A stretch of 37,409 bases of DNA from Saccharofermentans sp. (lineage in GTDB: Bacteria > Bacillota_A > Clostridia > Saccharofermentanales > Saccharofermentanaceae). The stretch covers positions 1 to 37,409 of the forward strand of contig JAILHX010000134.1 in assembly GCA_024695565.1 (NCBI GenBank), read 5' to 3'. The notes under the pieces were generated by a model. The model did no database searches and was not told the DNA's origin. It was given only the letters and a program-made list of their open reading frames with translations. Below, piece after piece: positions 7,714 to 15,958 of this stretch (the first letter of the stretch is position 1; every line of letters begins with the position of its first letter). The translations under genes and the position numbers were made by a program.

Positions 7714-7751
7714 TGCTATAATTGACATATGTCGTAAACACGGCATATGTC
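7714..7751 (+). promoter_or_regulatory. Extended -10 promoter with a palindromic operator for the DUF134 gene
   Basis: TGC-TATAAT (7714-7722) is an extended -10 element. The inverted repeat GACATATG (7724-7731) and CATATGTC (7744-7751) sits across the expected start point with a 12-base gap. A bound repressor there would block transcription. The right arm is followed by TTTTTA, so a transcript-level hairpin is also possible. Confidence 0.6.
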
Positions 7752-7774
7752 TTTTTATTTGGAGAACAGGTTTT

Positions 7775-8110
7775 ATGCCAAGACCGGTCAGAGTCAGAAG
7801 AGTTTGTGAGGAGCCCAAGTACACGAGATTTGTACCTGCGGGCTCGAACAAGGTCGATGCCCAGGTGCTGACGATCGAAGAGTTTGAAGTTATCCGTCAC
7901 GTCGATTACCAGAAGAAAACTCACGAAGAATGTGCCAGGCAGATGGCTATATCGAGAACTACCGTAACAGAGATCTATGAATCGGCAAGATTTAAGATCG
8001 CTGACAGCTTAACGAACGGCAAGGTCTTGTGCATCGAAGGCGGCAATTACAGGGTCTGCGAAGGCAGCGAATGCTGTGCCAAGCTCGGAAAGACTTGTGA
8101 TAAAGAATGA
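7775..8110 (+). CDS. DUF134 family putative DNA-binding protein
   Basis: This 111-residue protein matches the DUF134/UPF0251 family. MPRPVRVRRV opens the protein and is followed by a sigma-region-4-like helix-turn-helix at about 40-75 (IEEFEVIRHVDY, HEECARQMAISRTTVTEIYE). The C-terminus has several cysteines (residues about 90-107), including CEGSECC, which could bind metal or an Fe-S cluster. The function of the family is not established. It is often found near redox or Fe-S-related genes. Here it is followed 34 bases later by thioredoxin, and an operator-like palindrome lies in its promoter, so autoregulation by a redox-sensing repressor is a reasonable inference. GGAG at 7761 serves as a ribosome site. 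Confidence 0.88.
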   Translation: MPRPVRVRRVCEEPKYTRFVPAGSNKVDAQVLTIEEFEVIRHVDYQKKTHEECARQMAISRTTVTEIYESARFKIADSLTNGKVLCIEGGNYRVCEGSECCAKLGKTCDKE

Positions 8111-8143
8111 ACTTAAGAATATTTATATCAGGAGGAATTACTA

Positions 8144-8464
8144 ATGGCAGAAGTTGTAGTTAATGACAGCAATTTTGAAGCTGAGGTTTTGAATAGCAGC
8201 ATTCCCGTGCTCGTTGATTTCTGGGCTGAGTGGTGCGGACCCTGCAGAATGTTAGGTCCCGTCATCTCATCCATCGCCGAGAAGTACGACGGCAAGATCA
8301 AGGTATGCAAAGTCAATGTAGATGACGCTATGGAGGTAGCTGAGAAGTATTTCATCTCCAGCATTCCCGCAGTTAAGATCTTCAAGGGCGGAGAGGTTGT
8401 GGAAGAGTCGATCGGATTTGTTCCCCAGCCCAAGCTCGAGCAGCTCATCGACGGAATACTCTGA
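8144..8464 (+). CDS. trxA: Thioredoxin
   Basis: This 106-residue thioredoxin carries the active-site motif WAEWCGPCR with redox Cys31 and Cys34 and a cis-proline at P75 in SSIPAVKIF. These residues reduce protein disulfides with electrons from thioredoxin reductase. AGGAGGA precedes the ATG by about 7 bases. It appears to be co-transcribed with the DUF134 gene. No thioredoxin reductase is present in the window. The length and all key residues are normal for the family. Confidence 0.96.
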   Translation: MAEVVVNDSNFEAEVLNSSIPVLVDFWAEWCGPCRMLGPVISSIAEKYDGKIKVCKVNVDDAMEVAEKYFISSIPAVKIFKGGEVVEESIGFVPQPKLEQLIDGIL

Positions 8465-8500
8465 TATCAGCAGACAAAAAAAGCTTTGTGCTCCCAGCTT

Positions 8501-9391
8501 TCAGCAATGGAAGTCCGGGATCATTTCCTTTCCGGAAGAATCGTATTCCTGAACAAATGCGTTGGTCTGGCCTTTTGACGCGAGATAATCTGCCAGGCTC
8601 TCGCAGGAACGAAGTGACGGGCGATTGCTAAGTTTTCCAGTTGCATTGGGCATCGGTGTGTACTGGCTCATGAGGCTTATGAATATCCTGTCGCCGTATC
8701 TTGAAGTCAGATAATCGATGACGTGTTTTGAATCAAAAAGGCAGCCGGGAAGGATCAGGTGCCTTACTATGACGCCGCGCTTAAGAAGACCGTCACCGCC
8801 CATGACGATATTTCCTGTCTGCCTGACCATCTCATCGATTGCGCTGCAGCATACTGAGAAGTAGTCAGCGGCATGGGAGTATTCTGACGAGATCTTAGAT
8901 GAGAAATACTTCATGTCGGGCATGTATATGTCTGTCAGGCCGTCGAAAAGTTTCAGCGTGGAAACCAGTTCATATCCCGAACAGTTAATTGCAACGGGGA
9001 TCTTGAGCCCTGATGTTTTCGCGAGCGATATAGACTCTGCAACAACGGGAGCAAAGTGCATCGGAGTTACGAGATTGATATTGCCCGCGCCCTCATCCTG
9101 AAGCTTTACGTAAGCGTCAGATAATGAAGACTTATCCATCTTCATTCCAAAGCCCGTGGGCCCTCTTGATATTGAGTAATTCTGGCAGTATATGCAGCCT
9201 AAGCTGCAGCCTTCGAAAAAGACGGTGCCGCTGCCTTTTGTTCCGGATATTACCGGCTCCTCACCGTAGTGGAGTTTTATGAGATTTACCAGAGGGTAAT
9301 CAGGCATCCTGCAAAAACCGGTCTTACCGGCCGTTCTGTCAACGCCGCAGCGCCTCGGACAAAGTTTACAATCCGCAAATAAGTTTTCCAT
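8501..9391 (-). CDS. Radical SAM protein of the PflA-like COG1313 group
   Basis: The protein of 296 residues has the radical SAM cluster motif C62-SLG-C66-IY-C69, which binds a [4Fe-4S] cluster and S-adenosylmethionine. It also has an N-terminal set of cysteines (C8, C11, C15 and C27 in CKLCPRRC and FCRMP) that may hold an additional cluster. Members resemble the pyruvate formate-lyase activating enzyme, but no glycyl-radical partner is adjacent. The C-terminal SQYTPMPN segment is typical of this subgroup. The physiological substrate is unknown. It converges with trxA, leaving only 36 bases between the stops, with a weak CAAAGC/GCTTTTTTTG hairpin. The ribosome site before the ATG is poor, so the start is less certain than the family call. 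Confidence 0.88.
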   Translation of the reverse strand: MENLFADCKLCPRRCGVDRTAGKTGFCRMPDYPLVNLIKLHYGEEPVISGTKGSGTVFFEGCSLGCIYCQNYSISRGPTGFGMKMDKSSLSDAYVKLQDEGAGNINLVTPMHFAPVVAESISLAKTSGLKIPVAINCSGYELVSTLKLFDGLTDIYMPDMKYFSSKISSEYSHAADYFSVCCSAIDEMVRQTGNIVMGGDGLLKRGVIVRHLILPGCLFDSKHVIDYLTSRYGDRIFISLMSQYTPMPNATGKLSNRPSLRSCESLADYLASKGQTNAFVQEYDSSGKEMIPDFHC

Positions 9392-9518
9392 ATAAGACCA
9401 TTCTACTACTATCTGTTACACCCTTTGTTGTAATATCCAAACGGCGGAGAGAATAATGCTTAAAAATACAGACATTTTACCGCATATGTGTTCGCATGCT
9501 TAGGTGTAAAATCTATGC

Positions 9519-10871
9519 ATGGCCATACACGAAGAATGCGGTATTTTTGGAATTCACGGAGACGCGATGAGCGCAAGTGATGTTTACTACGGACTTTTCA
9601 GTCTTCAGCACAGAGGACAGGAGAGTTGTGGTATAGCCACCAACGACGACGCTGCCATAGAGTGCGTTAAGGGGATGGGACTTGTCAGTGATGTATTGAG
9701 CAGCAACAAGATCAAGAGTCTCAAAGGTGATATCGCAATCGGACATGTCAGATATTCGACTTCAGGCGCGAGCGTTCCTGAGAACGCACAGCCTATTGTT
9801 ACCCAGTATTCCAAGGGAACGCTTTCCATAGCACATAACGGTAATCTCACTAACGCCGGTGTTCTCAAGAGGGAACTTGAGGATAAGGGTGCGATCTTCC
9901 ATACGACGACCGATTCGGAGGTCATCGCATACCTGATCGCGAGCAAGAGATCTGTGACTCCTTCGGTTGAAGAAGCCGTTAAGGAAGTAATGGGACTTAT
10001 CAAGGGCGGTTATGCTCTTCTCGTAATGAGTCCCCGCAAGCTCATTGCTGCCAGAGATCCGTTTGGTCTTAAACCTCTCGTTATGGGCAAACTCGATGAC
10101 GCGGTCATCTTCTGCTCAGAGACTTGTGCGCTTGAAGCTGTGGGAGCGGAATTCATAAGAGACGTTAATCCCGGTGAGATAATCGTCGTCGAGGGCGGCG
10201 AGATCAGATCGATCGATTCCGGGATCAAACGCGGAATGAAGAAGTGTGTTTTCGAATACATATATTTCGCAAGACCGGATTCTGTAATTGACGGTATCTC
10301 TGTTGCAACTGCAAGAAGAGAAGCGGGCAGGATCCTCGCGAGGAAGCATCCTTGCGACTGCGACATAGTAATAGGCGTGCCTGAGTCGGGCATCGACGCA
10401 GCACTTGGTTTCTCGGCTGAGTCCGGGATACCTTATGAGAAGGGTTTTGTTAAGAACTCTTATGTGGGAAGGACATTCATCAAGCCTTCACAGGAGCAGC
10501 GCAAACAGGCGGTTAAGATCAAGCTCAATCCGATCTCGTCTGTTGTAAGCGGCAAGAGAGTAGTAATTATCGACGATTCCATCGTCAGGGGAAATACGAT
10601 CGCAAATCAGGTCAATATGCTCAGGAATGCGGGGGCTACCGAGGTCCATGTCAGGATCAGTTCTCCGCCGTTCATGCACCCGTGTTATTACGGAACTGAT
10701 GTGCCTGACGAGGACAATTTAATCGCATGCCAGCACACAGTGCCCGAGATATGTGGCATAATAGGCGCTGATTCATTAGGTTATCTTGATCATGGGGATT
10801 TAGACGAGATGCTTGGCGGTGACGATTTCAGATATTGTGACGCCTGCTTCACCGGTAACTATCCCGAATAA
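9519..10871 (+). CDS. purF: Amidophosphoribosyltransferase
   Basis: The first committed enzyme of purine synthesis converts PRPP and glutamine to phosphoribosylamine. A six-residue propeptide (MAIHEE) precedes C7, which becomes the N-terminal nucleophile of the Ntn glutaminase domain. GHVRYSTSG, AHNGNLTN and TDSEV complete that domain. The PRTase domain has VVIIDDSIVRGNT at about 348-360. C440-DA-C443 near the C-terminus, with other conserved Cys residues, points to the Fe-S-containing B. subtilis-type enzyme. The 450-residue length is normal. AGGTG lies 12 bases before the ATG, which is longer than ideal. A weak promoter TTGTAA/AATAAT at 9428-9457 (18-base spacer) is possible. No other pur genes are adjacent. 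TGL1 starts 14 bases downstream, so a purine enzyme appears to lead an envelope operon, which is unusual. Confidence 0.95.
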   Translation: MAIHEECGIFGIHGDAMSASDVYYGLFSLQHRGQESCGIATNDDAAIECVKGMGLVSDVLSSNKIKSLKGDIAIGHVRYSTSGASVPENAQPIVTQYSKGTLSIAHNGNLTNAGVLKRELEDKGAIFHTTTDSEVIAYLIASKRSVTPSVEEAVKEVMGLIKGGYALLVMSPRKLIAARDPFGLKPLVMGKLDDAVIFCSETCALEAVGAEFIRDVNPGEIIVVEGGEIRSIDSGIKRGMKKCVFEYIYFARPDSVIDGISVATARREAGRILARKHPCDCDIVIGVPESGIDAALGFSAESGIPYEKGFVKNSYVGRTFIKPSQEQRKQAVKIKLNPISSVVSGKRVVIIDDSIVRGNTIANQVNMLRNAGATEVHVRISSPPFMHPCYYGTDVPDEDNLIACQHTVPEICGIIGADSLGYLDHGDLDEMLGGDDFRYCDACFTGNYPE

Positions 10872-10885
10872 CGGAAGGACCAGTC

Positions 10886-12694
10886 ATGCGAGAGGAGCGC
10901 CCTAATCCGGGACGGAGAGTCAGATCTGCAGATGCCGCAGTTTTCAAAGCTGTGGAGCATGAGGCTGAGCTCGAACGTCAGGCTATGGAGGCTGAACGCG
11001 AACGTCTTGCACGTCAAAAGGCGGAGCAGCAAAGGGCGCGTCAGCAGGCTCAGCAGGTGCAGGAGACGATGTTCGTTCAGCAGCCTGCTCAGCAATCGCC
11101 ATTCGTTCAGCAGCCGTCTGACAGGTTTGTTCAGCAGCACGCAAGAAGAGCGCCGTCTCAGACAGAACCTGTAAGATATGCCGCATTGACGAGAAACCCT
11201 CAGACAGCTGGAAGACCTGTGTCTCAGGGCAGGCAGCAGCCTTCAGCCCGGGCACATCTTACAAGAGGCACTCAGCAGGTAGAAAGGCCCCGTCCCGAGA
11301 CTGAGCCCGAGCCTCAGATTAAGAAGAGACCCAAGCCCCAAAGACAGCCCAAAGCAAAGCCTCAAAATGTTGAACGCAGAGCAAAGGCACAAACTGAGCC
11401 GCGCGCCAAGAAGAGGATTACTACGACAGTGCTCCTGTTTGTGTTGTTCTTCGTTCTTATCTTCGGTGTTATCTTCGCGGGTGCGGTATTTATCTATCAG
11501 GAAGACACAAGTCTTATCGTCAGCGAGCATACTATCGAGGCAGGACAGTCTGCTAATCTCGGCATGTATATAACCGGCAAACCGATGATGGAAGAATATG
11601 TTTCCTGCAATCTCGATTTTACGACTGTAAATTACACGCTTCCCCAGACGATCAGATTCACTATCACAATGTACGGAACCAATTTCCCGTGCGTCCTTAA
11701 TATCGTTGATACGACAGCACCGACAGGCGAAGGGATCCCGCAGTCACTTTATTCAGTTGATGAGATACCTCCTGTTGAAGAATGCATCACTAATGTCAGT
11801 GACTTAAACGCTGTTTCCGTTGAATGGGCAGAGCTCCCTGACATATCTGCAGGCGGCAGTTTTGTTGCGGTAGCTTCGGTAAAGGATTCTTCAGGCAATG
11901 AGACGCTTGTCGAAGTTCCTTTGTCAGTAACAAGAGATTCCATAGCGCCCGTAATAAGCGGTACTGAAGATATCGAATCTTATATCGGCGATACGATCAG
12001 ATACAGAGAAAATGTCACTGTAACGGATGACATCGATCCGCGTCCGGTTCTGGACATCGATACCAGCGAAGCCATCATGGATGAGCCCGGAACTTATGTC
12101 ATAACTTACAGGGCTACGGATTTTACGGGCAATACTTCTGAGACGACGATCAATCTTACTCTTAAGCAGAAGCCTTCGACTTATGTTGAACCGGAGCTCG
12201 TTTACGAGGAAGCACAGAAGATATTAGACAGCATTACGACTGATGACATGAGCGATATGGAAGTCGCGCTGCAGATCACATACTGGGTAAGATACAACGT
12301 TTACTATGTCTCTTACTGCGATGACTCTTCCTGGACCAGAGCTGCATATGACGGCTTTACGAAGAGGAACGGTAACTGCTATACATTCGCGATGTGCGCG
12401 AAAGCACTTTTCGATGTCGCGGGAATCGAGAACATGATCATCATCAGAGATCCTTATATCTACAATCCGCACTACTGGAATTACATCAATATCGACGGTC
12501 AGTGGTACCACTGCGACTCGACCCCGAGAATCGGATGGAGCAGCTATTTCTTCATGTACACGACATCAGAACTCAAGTCATTTTGGCATAACGGATGGAA
12601 TGGGTATAATTTCCCTGAAGAGCTTTATCCCGAATCTGCCACAGAGTCGGTACAAGACAGAATAAATTACAGCGGGCATTCACTGAAATACTGA
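10886..12694 (+). CDS. TGL1: membrane-anchored Ig-like and transglutaminase-like protein with a long cytoplasmic arm
   Basis: This 602-residue protein is predicted to be a type II membrane protein. Residues 1-178 form a cytoplasmic arm rich in Gln, Arg and Pro, with FVQQ repeated three times around 63-84. One helix spans about 179-204. Outside are two to three beta-sandwich Ig-like domains (about 210-428), with the typical VTVTDDxDxxPVLDIDTS and YRATDFTGN signatures. A transglutaminase-like (papain-fold) domain occupies about 435-560, with C498 in GNCYT, H529 in PHYWNY and D544 in YHCDST as the predicted triad. Relatives include transglutaminases, peptidases and peptide N-glycanases, so cross-linking or cleavage are both possible. 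GGAAGGA precedes the ATG. It follows purF by 14 bases and TGL2 begins one base after its stop. Confidence 0.85.
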   Translation: MREERPNPGRRVRSADAAVFKAVEHEAELERQAMEAERERLARQKAEQQRARQQAQQVQETMFVQQPAQQSPFVQQPSDRFVQQHARRAPSQTEPVRYAALTRNPQTAGRPVSQGRQQPSARAHLTRGTQQVERPRPETEPEPQIKKRPKPQRQPKAKPQNVERRAKAQTEPRAKKRITTTVLLFVLFFVLIFGVIFAGAVFIYQEDTSLIVSEHTIEAGQSANLGMYITGKPMMEEYVSCNLDFTTVNYTLPQTIRFTITMYGTNFPCVLNIVDTTAPTGEGIPQSLYSVDEIPPVEECITNVSDLNAVSVEWAELPDISAGGSFVAVASVKDSSGNETLVEVPLSVTRDSIAPVISGTEDIESYIGDTIRYRENVTVTDDIDPRPVLDIDTSEAIMDEPGTYVITYRATDFTGNTSETTINLTLKQKPSTYVEPELVYEEAQKILDSITTDDMSDMEVALQITYWVRYNVYYVSYCDDSSWTRAAYDGFTKRNGNCYTFAMCAKALFDVAGIENMIIIRDPYIYNPHYWNYINIDGQWYHCDSTPRIGWSSYFFMYTTSELKSFWHNGWNGYNFPEELYPESATESVQDRINYSGHSLKY

Positions 12695-12695
12695 C

Positions 12696-14225
12696 ATGAG
12701 TACCAATAATTCAGGCAATCAACCTAAGCCTCAGAGACGGAACGTAAATCTGTCCTCTCGAGGGGCGGATGTTAAGCAGGGAAGAACTCCCGTCAAAAAG
12801 CCTGTTCCGGATAACAGAAATGTTCCTCAAAGTGCCCGAAAACCTGTGCCTTCCAAGACCGCAAGACCTGCACCTTCCAAGACCGCAAGACCTGTTCGGA
12901 AAAACGTTAAGAAGGTTCCCCAAAAGCAGGCTCCCCAGAACAATAATCTCGTTAAGATCCTCATGGTCGGCGTGGTCATTGTCCTGTTTATCCTTGTAGG
13001 TGTAAGAGCCTTCGTTTTCTATCAGGATGAGACCGGTCTTCTGATACAGGAAGTTACCATTGAAGCGGGCAGCGTAAGACCTGACGTGAACATGTATTTC
13101 AGGGAAGAACCTGCGTTCCCCCAATGGGTCAATACCAATCTCAATTTTGATGAAGTGAATACCGATCTTCCGCAGACGATAACATTCAACATTCAGATGT
13201 ACGGGAAGAACTTTCCCTGCAGGCTCATAATTGCCGATACCATCCCGCCTGAAGGTCAGGGAATAGAGCAGAAGATATTTGCCTGTGACGAGATCCCTGA
13301 TGCTGCTTCATGCGTGACGGGAATAAGCGACATAACAGATGTTACTGCCACATGGCAGGATCTGCCTGACATGTCTGATGGCGGAAGCTTTACGGCGGTT
13401 GCGTTGCTGACTGACGGATGCGGCAACGAGACGACCGTTGAAGTTCCGTTTGAAGTTACGAAGGATGACACGCCTCCCGTTATCGACGGGGTCAAAGACC
13501 TTGATGTTTATATAGGTGATGCGATCACATATAAAGACAAGGTCACGGTAACTGACGATTACGATGAGAATCCGGTCCTTGAGATAGATACTTCCAATGT
13601 CAATCTTTACGAAGAGGGAACATACGAAGTCACATATACGGCTACGGATTTCTCGGGTAATGAGACAAGCATTACGATCAATCTGACGTTGTCTGAAAAG
13701 CCGGAAGGATATGTTGAACCTGAAGTGGTCTATGCCGAAGCTCAGAAGATATTGGACGAGATAACAGAGCCCGGCATGACCGAGGAAGAGATCGCTCTTC
13801 AGATCTGCTGGTGGTGCAGATATAACATCAGGTTTATCTTAAGGACTGAGACACGTTCATGGACCGAGGCTGCTTACAATGCTTTTGTTTACCGTACGGG
13901 CAACTGCTTCTCTACTGCATATGCGGCTAAGGCTCTGTACGATGTCGCAGGATTCGAGAACATGATCATTGAGAGATATCCTTATCAGACCGCAACACAT
14001 TTCTGGAATTACGTTCTCATCAACGGACAGTGGTATCACTGCGATTCGACATGGCGTGAAGGTTATGACAGCTATTTCTTCATGTACACGACGGAAGAAC
14101 TGCTGGACTTCTGGCAGGGCGGCTGGAACGGCTTCCAGTTCAAACAGGAGGAATATCCCGAGAGCGCTACCGAATCCGTTCAGTACAGGATCGACTATAA
14201 GAACCATACGATAAGCGACCCGTAA
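12696..14225 (+). CDS. TGL2: membrane-anchored Ig-like and transglutaminase-like protein
   Basis: This 509-residue paralogue of TGL1 keeps the same order of parts. A basic Pro/Lys/Arg-rich cytoplasmic arm covers residues 1-85 and contains a perfect duplication (PSKTARP twice). A membrane helix lies at 86-108. Ig-like domains span about 115-332, and the transglutaminase-like domain spans about 345-465 with C404, H435 and D450. The end shares YPESATESVQ with TGL1, so these two are sister genes within the family. The ATG follows the TGL1 stop by one base with no clear Shine-Dalgarno site, so translation is probably coupled. No terminator is visible after it. An extended -10 promoter for the glycosyltransferase genes lies about 30 bases downstream. 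Confidence 0.85.
   Translation: MSTNNSGNQPKPQRRNVNLSSRGADVKQGRTPVKKPVPDNRNVPQSARKPVPSKTARPAPSKTARPVRKNVKKVPQKQAPQNNNLVKILMVGVVIVLFILVGVRAFVFYQDETGLLIQEVTIEAGSVRPDVNMYFREEPAFPQWVNTNLNFDEVNTDLPQTITFNIQMYGKNFPCRLIIADTIPPEGQGIEQKIFACDEIPDAASCVTGISDITDVTATWQDLPDMSDGGSFTAVALLTDGCGNETTVEVPFEVTKDDTPPVIDGVKDLDVYIGDAITYKDKVTVTDDYDENPVLEIDTSNVNLYEEGTYEVTYTATDFSGNETSITINLTLSEKPEGYVEPEVVYAEAQKILDEITEPGMTEEEIALQICWWCRYNIRFILRTETRSWTEAAYNAFVYRTGNCFSTAYAAKALYDVAGFENMIIERYPYQTATHFWNYVLINGQWYHCDSTWREGYDSYFFMYTTEELLDFWQGGWNGFQFKQEEYPESATESVQYRIDYKNHTISDP
12849..12894 (+). repeat. Two-copy 24-bp tandem repeat inside TGL2
   Basis: A 22-base unit beginning CCTTCCAAGACC occurs identically at 12849-12870 and 12873-12894, in frame, duplicating PSKTARP in the cytoplasmic arm. 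Identity at the DNA level implies a recent slippage duplication. Confidence 0.9.
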
Positions 14226-14255
14226 TCTGTTCGTTAAGCAACTTGCCCGATTATT

Positions 14256-14264
14256 TGCTATAAT
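14256..14264 (+). promoter_or_regulatory. Extended -10 promoter for the glycosyltransferase operon
   Basis: TGC-TATAAT is an extended -10 element identical in its core to the one upstream of the DUF134 gene. A weak -35 (TTAAGC, 14234-14239) lies 19 bases upstream. The start point would be near 14271, about 23 bases before the first ATG. Confidence 0.6.
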
Positions 14265-14293
14265 TTTTCATATTAATAAATGGGGAGCATCAA

Positions 14294-15250
14294 ATGACAC
14301 CTGTACTTTATCTTGTAATTCCGTGCTATAACGAAGAGCAGGTCCTTCCGCTGACGAGCGGCAAGTTCAAGGCCAAGATCGATGAGCTGGTGGACGCAGG
14401 CAAGATCAGTGACAAGAGCCGCGTCATGTTCGTTAACGACGGAAGCAAGGATTCTACATGGGATATCCTCTCGGAGCTTTCCGAATCTGATCCGAGATAC
14501 TGCGCCATATCCCTGTCACGCAACAGGGGCCACCAGAACGCCCTTATCGCAGGTCTCATGGAAGCAAAGAAGTTCGCTGACATTACGATATCGATGGACT
14601 GCGACGGACAGGATGACATCAATGCCATCACGGAGATGGTCGATGAATATGCAAAGGGCAGTGAGATCGTTTTCGGAGTCAGGAATGACAGATCAACAGA
14701 CTCCTGGTTCAAGAGAACGACCGCGCAGTCTTACTATAAATTCCTCCGCGGAATGGGCGTGGACATCATTCCCGATCACGCGGATTACAGACTTATGAGT
14801 GCAAGAGTCCTCGATGCTCTTGAAGGCTACAGCGAAGTTAATCTCTTTTTAAGGGGCCTTATCCCGCAGCTCGGATTTAAGCAGTCCGTTGTCTACTATT
14901 CCAGAGCAGAAAGAGAAGCCGGAACGACTCACTATCCGTTATCGAAGATGGCAGCACTTGCGATCGACGGTGTTACTTCATTCTCGGTTAAGCCCTTAAG
15001 GCTCATCACGCTTTTCGGTTTCATTGTCGCGTTACTGAGCATTGCAGGAATCATTTATGTCCTGGCATCAGTTATATCCGGTTACTATGTTGACGGATGG
15101 GCTTCAACAACATGTATTCTGTGCTTTGTCTCAGGTATTCAGATGATCAGCCTCGGTGTCATCGGCGAATACATCGGCAAGATCTATCTCGAGACCAAGC
15201 AGCGTCCCCGCTACATCGTCAGCGAGAGAAAGAATCTTCCGGAGGAGTAA
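14294..15250 (+). CDS. Family 2 glycosyltransferase, GtrB/DPM-like with two C-terminal membrane helices
   Basis: This 318-residue enzyme has an N-terminal GT-A domain. IPCYNEE (9-15), VNDGSKDST (47-55) and the metal-binding DCDGQDD (102-108) are the catalytic landmarks. Two membrane helices follow at about 235-262 and 270-293. This architecture is that of GtrB, CsbB and dolichyl-phosphate mannose synthase relatives, which move a sugar from a nucleotide donor to undecaprenyl phosphate at the inner face of the membrane. A flippase and a transferring GT-C protein would normally complete such a system. None is adjacent, although the DUF2142 protein at 31394 has GT-C-like features. GGGGAG at 14282 precedes the ATG by 6 bases. 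It overlaps functionally with the next GT2 gene. Confidence 0.9.
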   Translation: MTPVLYLVIPCYNEEQVLPLTSGKFKAKIDELVDAGKISDKSRVMFVNDGSKDSTWDILSELSESDPRYCAISLSRNRGHQNALIAGLMEAKKFADITISMDCDGQDDINAITEMVDEYAKGSEIVFGVRNDRSTDSWFKRTTAQSYYKFLRGMGVDIIPDHADYRLMSARVLDALEGYSEVNLFLRGLIPQLGFKQSVVYYSRAEREAGTTHYPLSKMAALAIDGVTSFSVKPLRLITLFGFIVALLSIAGIIYVLASVISGYYVDGWASTTCILCFVSGIQMISLGVIGEYIGKIYLETKQRPRYIVSERKNLPEE

Positions 15251-15253
15251 GAC

Positions 15254-15958
15254 TTGGATATTCTTTATATCGTTATGCCCGCATATAACGAAGAGGACAA
15301 CATCATCGATGTTGTGACTTCCTGGTATCCGGTCCTTGAAGGCAAGGATCCCGCATCCAGGCTCGTCGTTGCGGACAGCGGAAGTGTCGACAGGACGCAT
15401 ATCCTCTTAGAAGATTTCAAGAAGGACCACCCCCAGCTTGAGATCCTCTCTGATACCGGCAAACAGCATGGCCCGAAGGTCATCGCGTTATACGATTATT
15501 CGATAAAGAATGGCGCGGATTACATATTCCAGACTGATTCTGACGGACAGACGCTGCCCGGGGAATTTGATGCTTTCTGGCAGATGCGCCGCGGTTATAA
15601 GGGCATCTTCGGCCACAGGGCCGTAAGAGGTGACGGCAAGTCCAGAGCTTTCGTTGAGAAGGTCGTATGCTTCCTTCTAAGGCTCTATTTCCATGTCAAG
15701 GTTCCGGATGCGAATGCACCTTTCCGTCTTATGGATGCGAAAACCGTTGCCAAGTATCTGCCCAAGCTCGACAAGGATTACAACCTGCCGAACATAATGA
15801 TGACAACTTACTTTGTCCACTATGGCGAGGAACACACGTTCAAAGAGGTCACGTTCAGACCGCGCCAGGGTGGCACGAATTCGATCAATATCAAGAAGAT
15901 AATCAAGATCGGCTGGAAGGCCTTAGGTGACTTTCGCCGTCTCAAGAAGGCAATGTAA
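15254..15958 (+). CDS. Family 2 glycosyltransferase, soluble, TTG start
   Basis: This 234-residue GT2 enzyme has VMPAYNEEDN at the N-terminus, VADSGSVDRT as the nucleotide-binding turn, and TDSDGQT with D95 and D97 as the metal-binding motif. There is no membrane helix, so it acts as a peripheral cytoplasmic enzyme. The start is TTG at 15254, because GGAGGAG (15241-15247) lies at the optimal distance. No ATG nearby has a ribosome site, and the first in-frame ATG would remove the first beta strand. The gene begins three bases after the previous stop, and its stop overlaps the next ATG by one base, so the three genes form a tight unit. Acceptor and donor sugars are unknown. Confidence 0.87.
   Translation: MDILYIVMPAYNEEDNIIDVVTSWYPVLEGKDPASRLVVADSGSVDRTHILLEDFKKDHPQLEILSDTGKQHGPKVIALYDYSIKNGADYIFQTDSDGQTLPGEFDAFWQMRRGYKGIFGHRAVRGDGKSRAFVEKVVCFLLRLYFHVKVPDANAPFRLMDAKTVAKYLPKLDKDYNLPNIMMTTYFVHYGEEHTFKEVTFRPRQGGTNSINIKKIIKIGWKALGDFRRLKKAM

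Noticed and set aside
9392..9518. Purine riboswitch ahead of purF
   Set aside because: The 130-base gap is too short and lacks the three-helix core. Only a weak promoter is visible.
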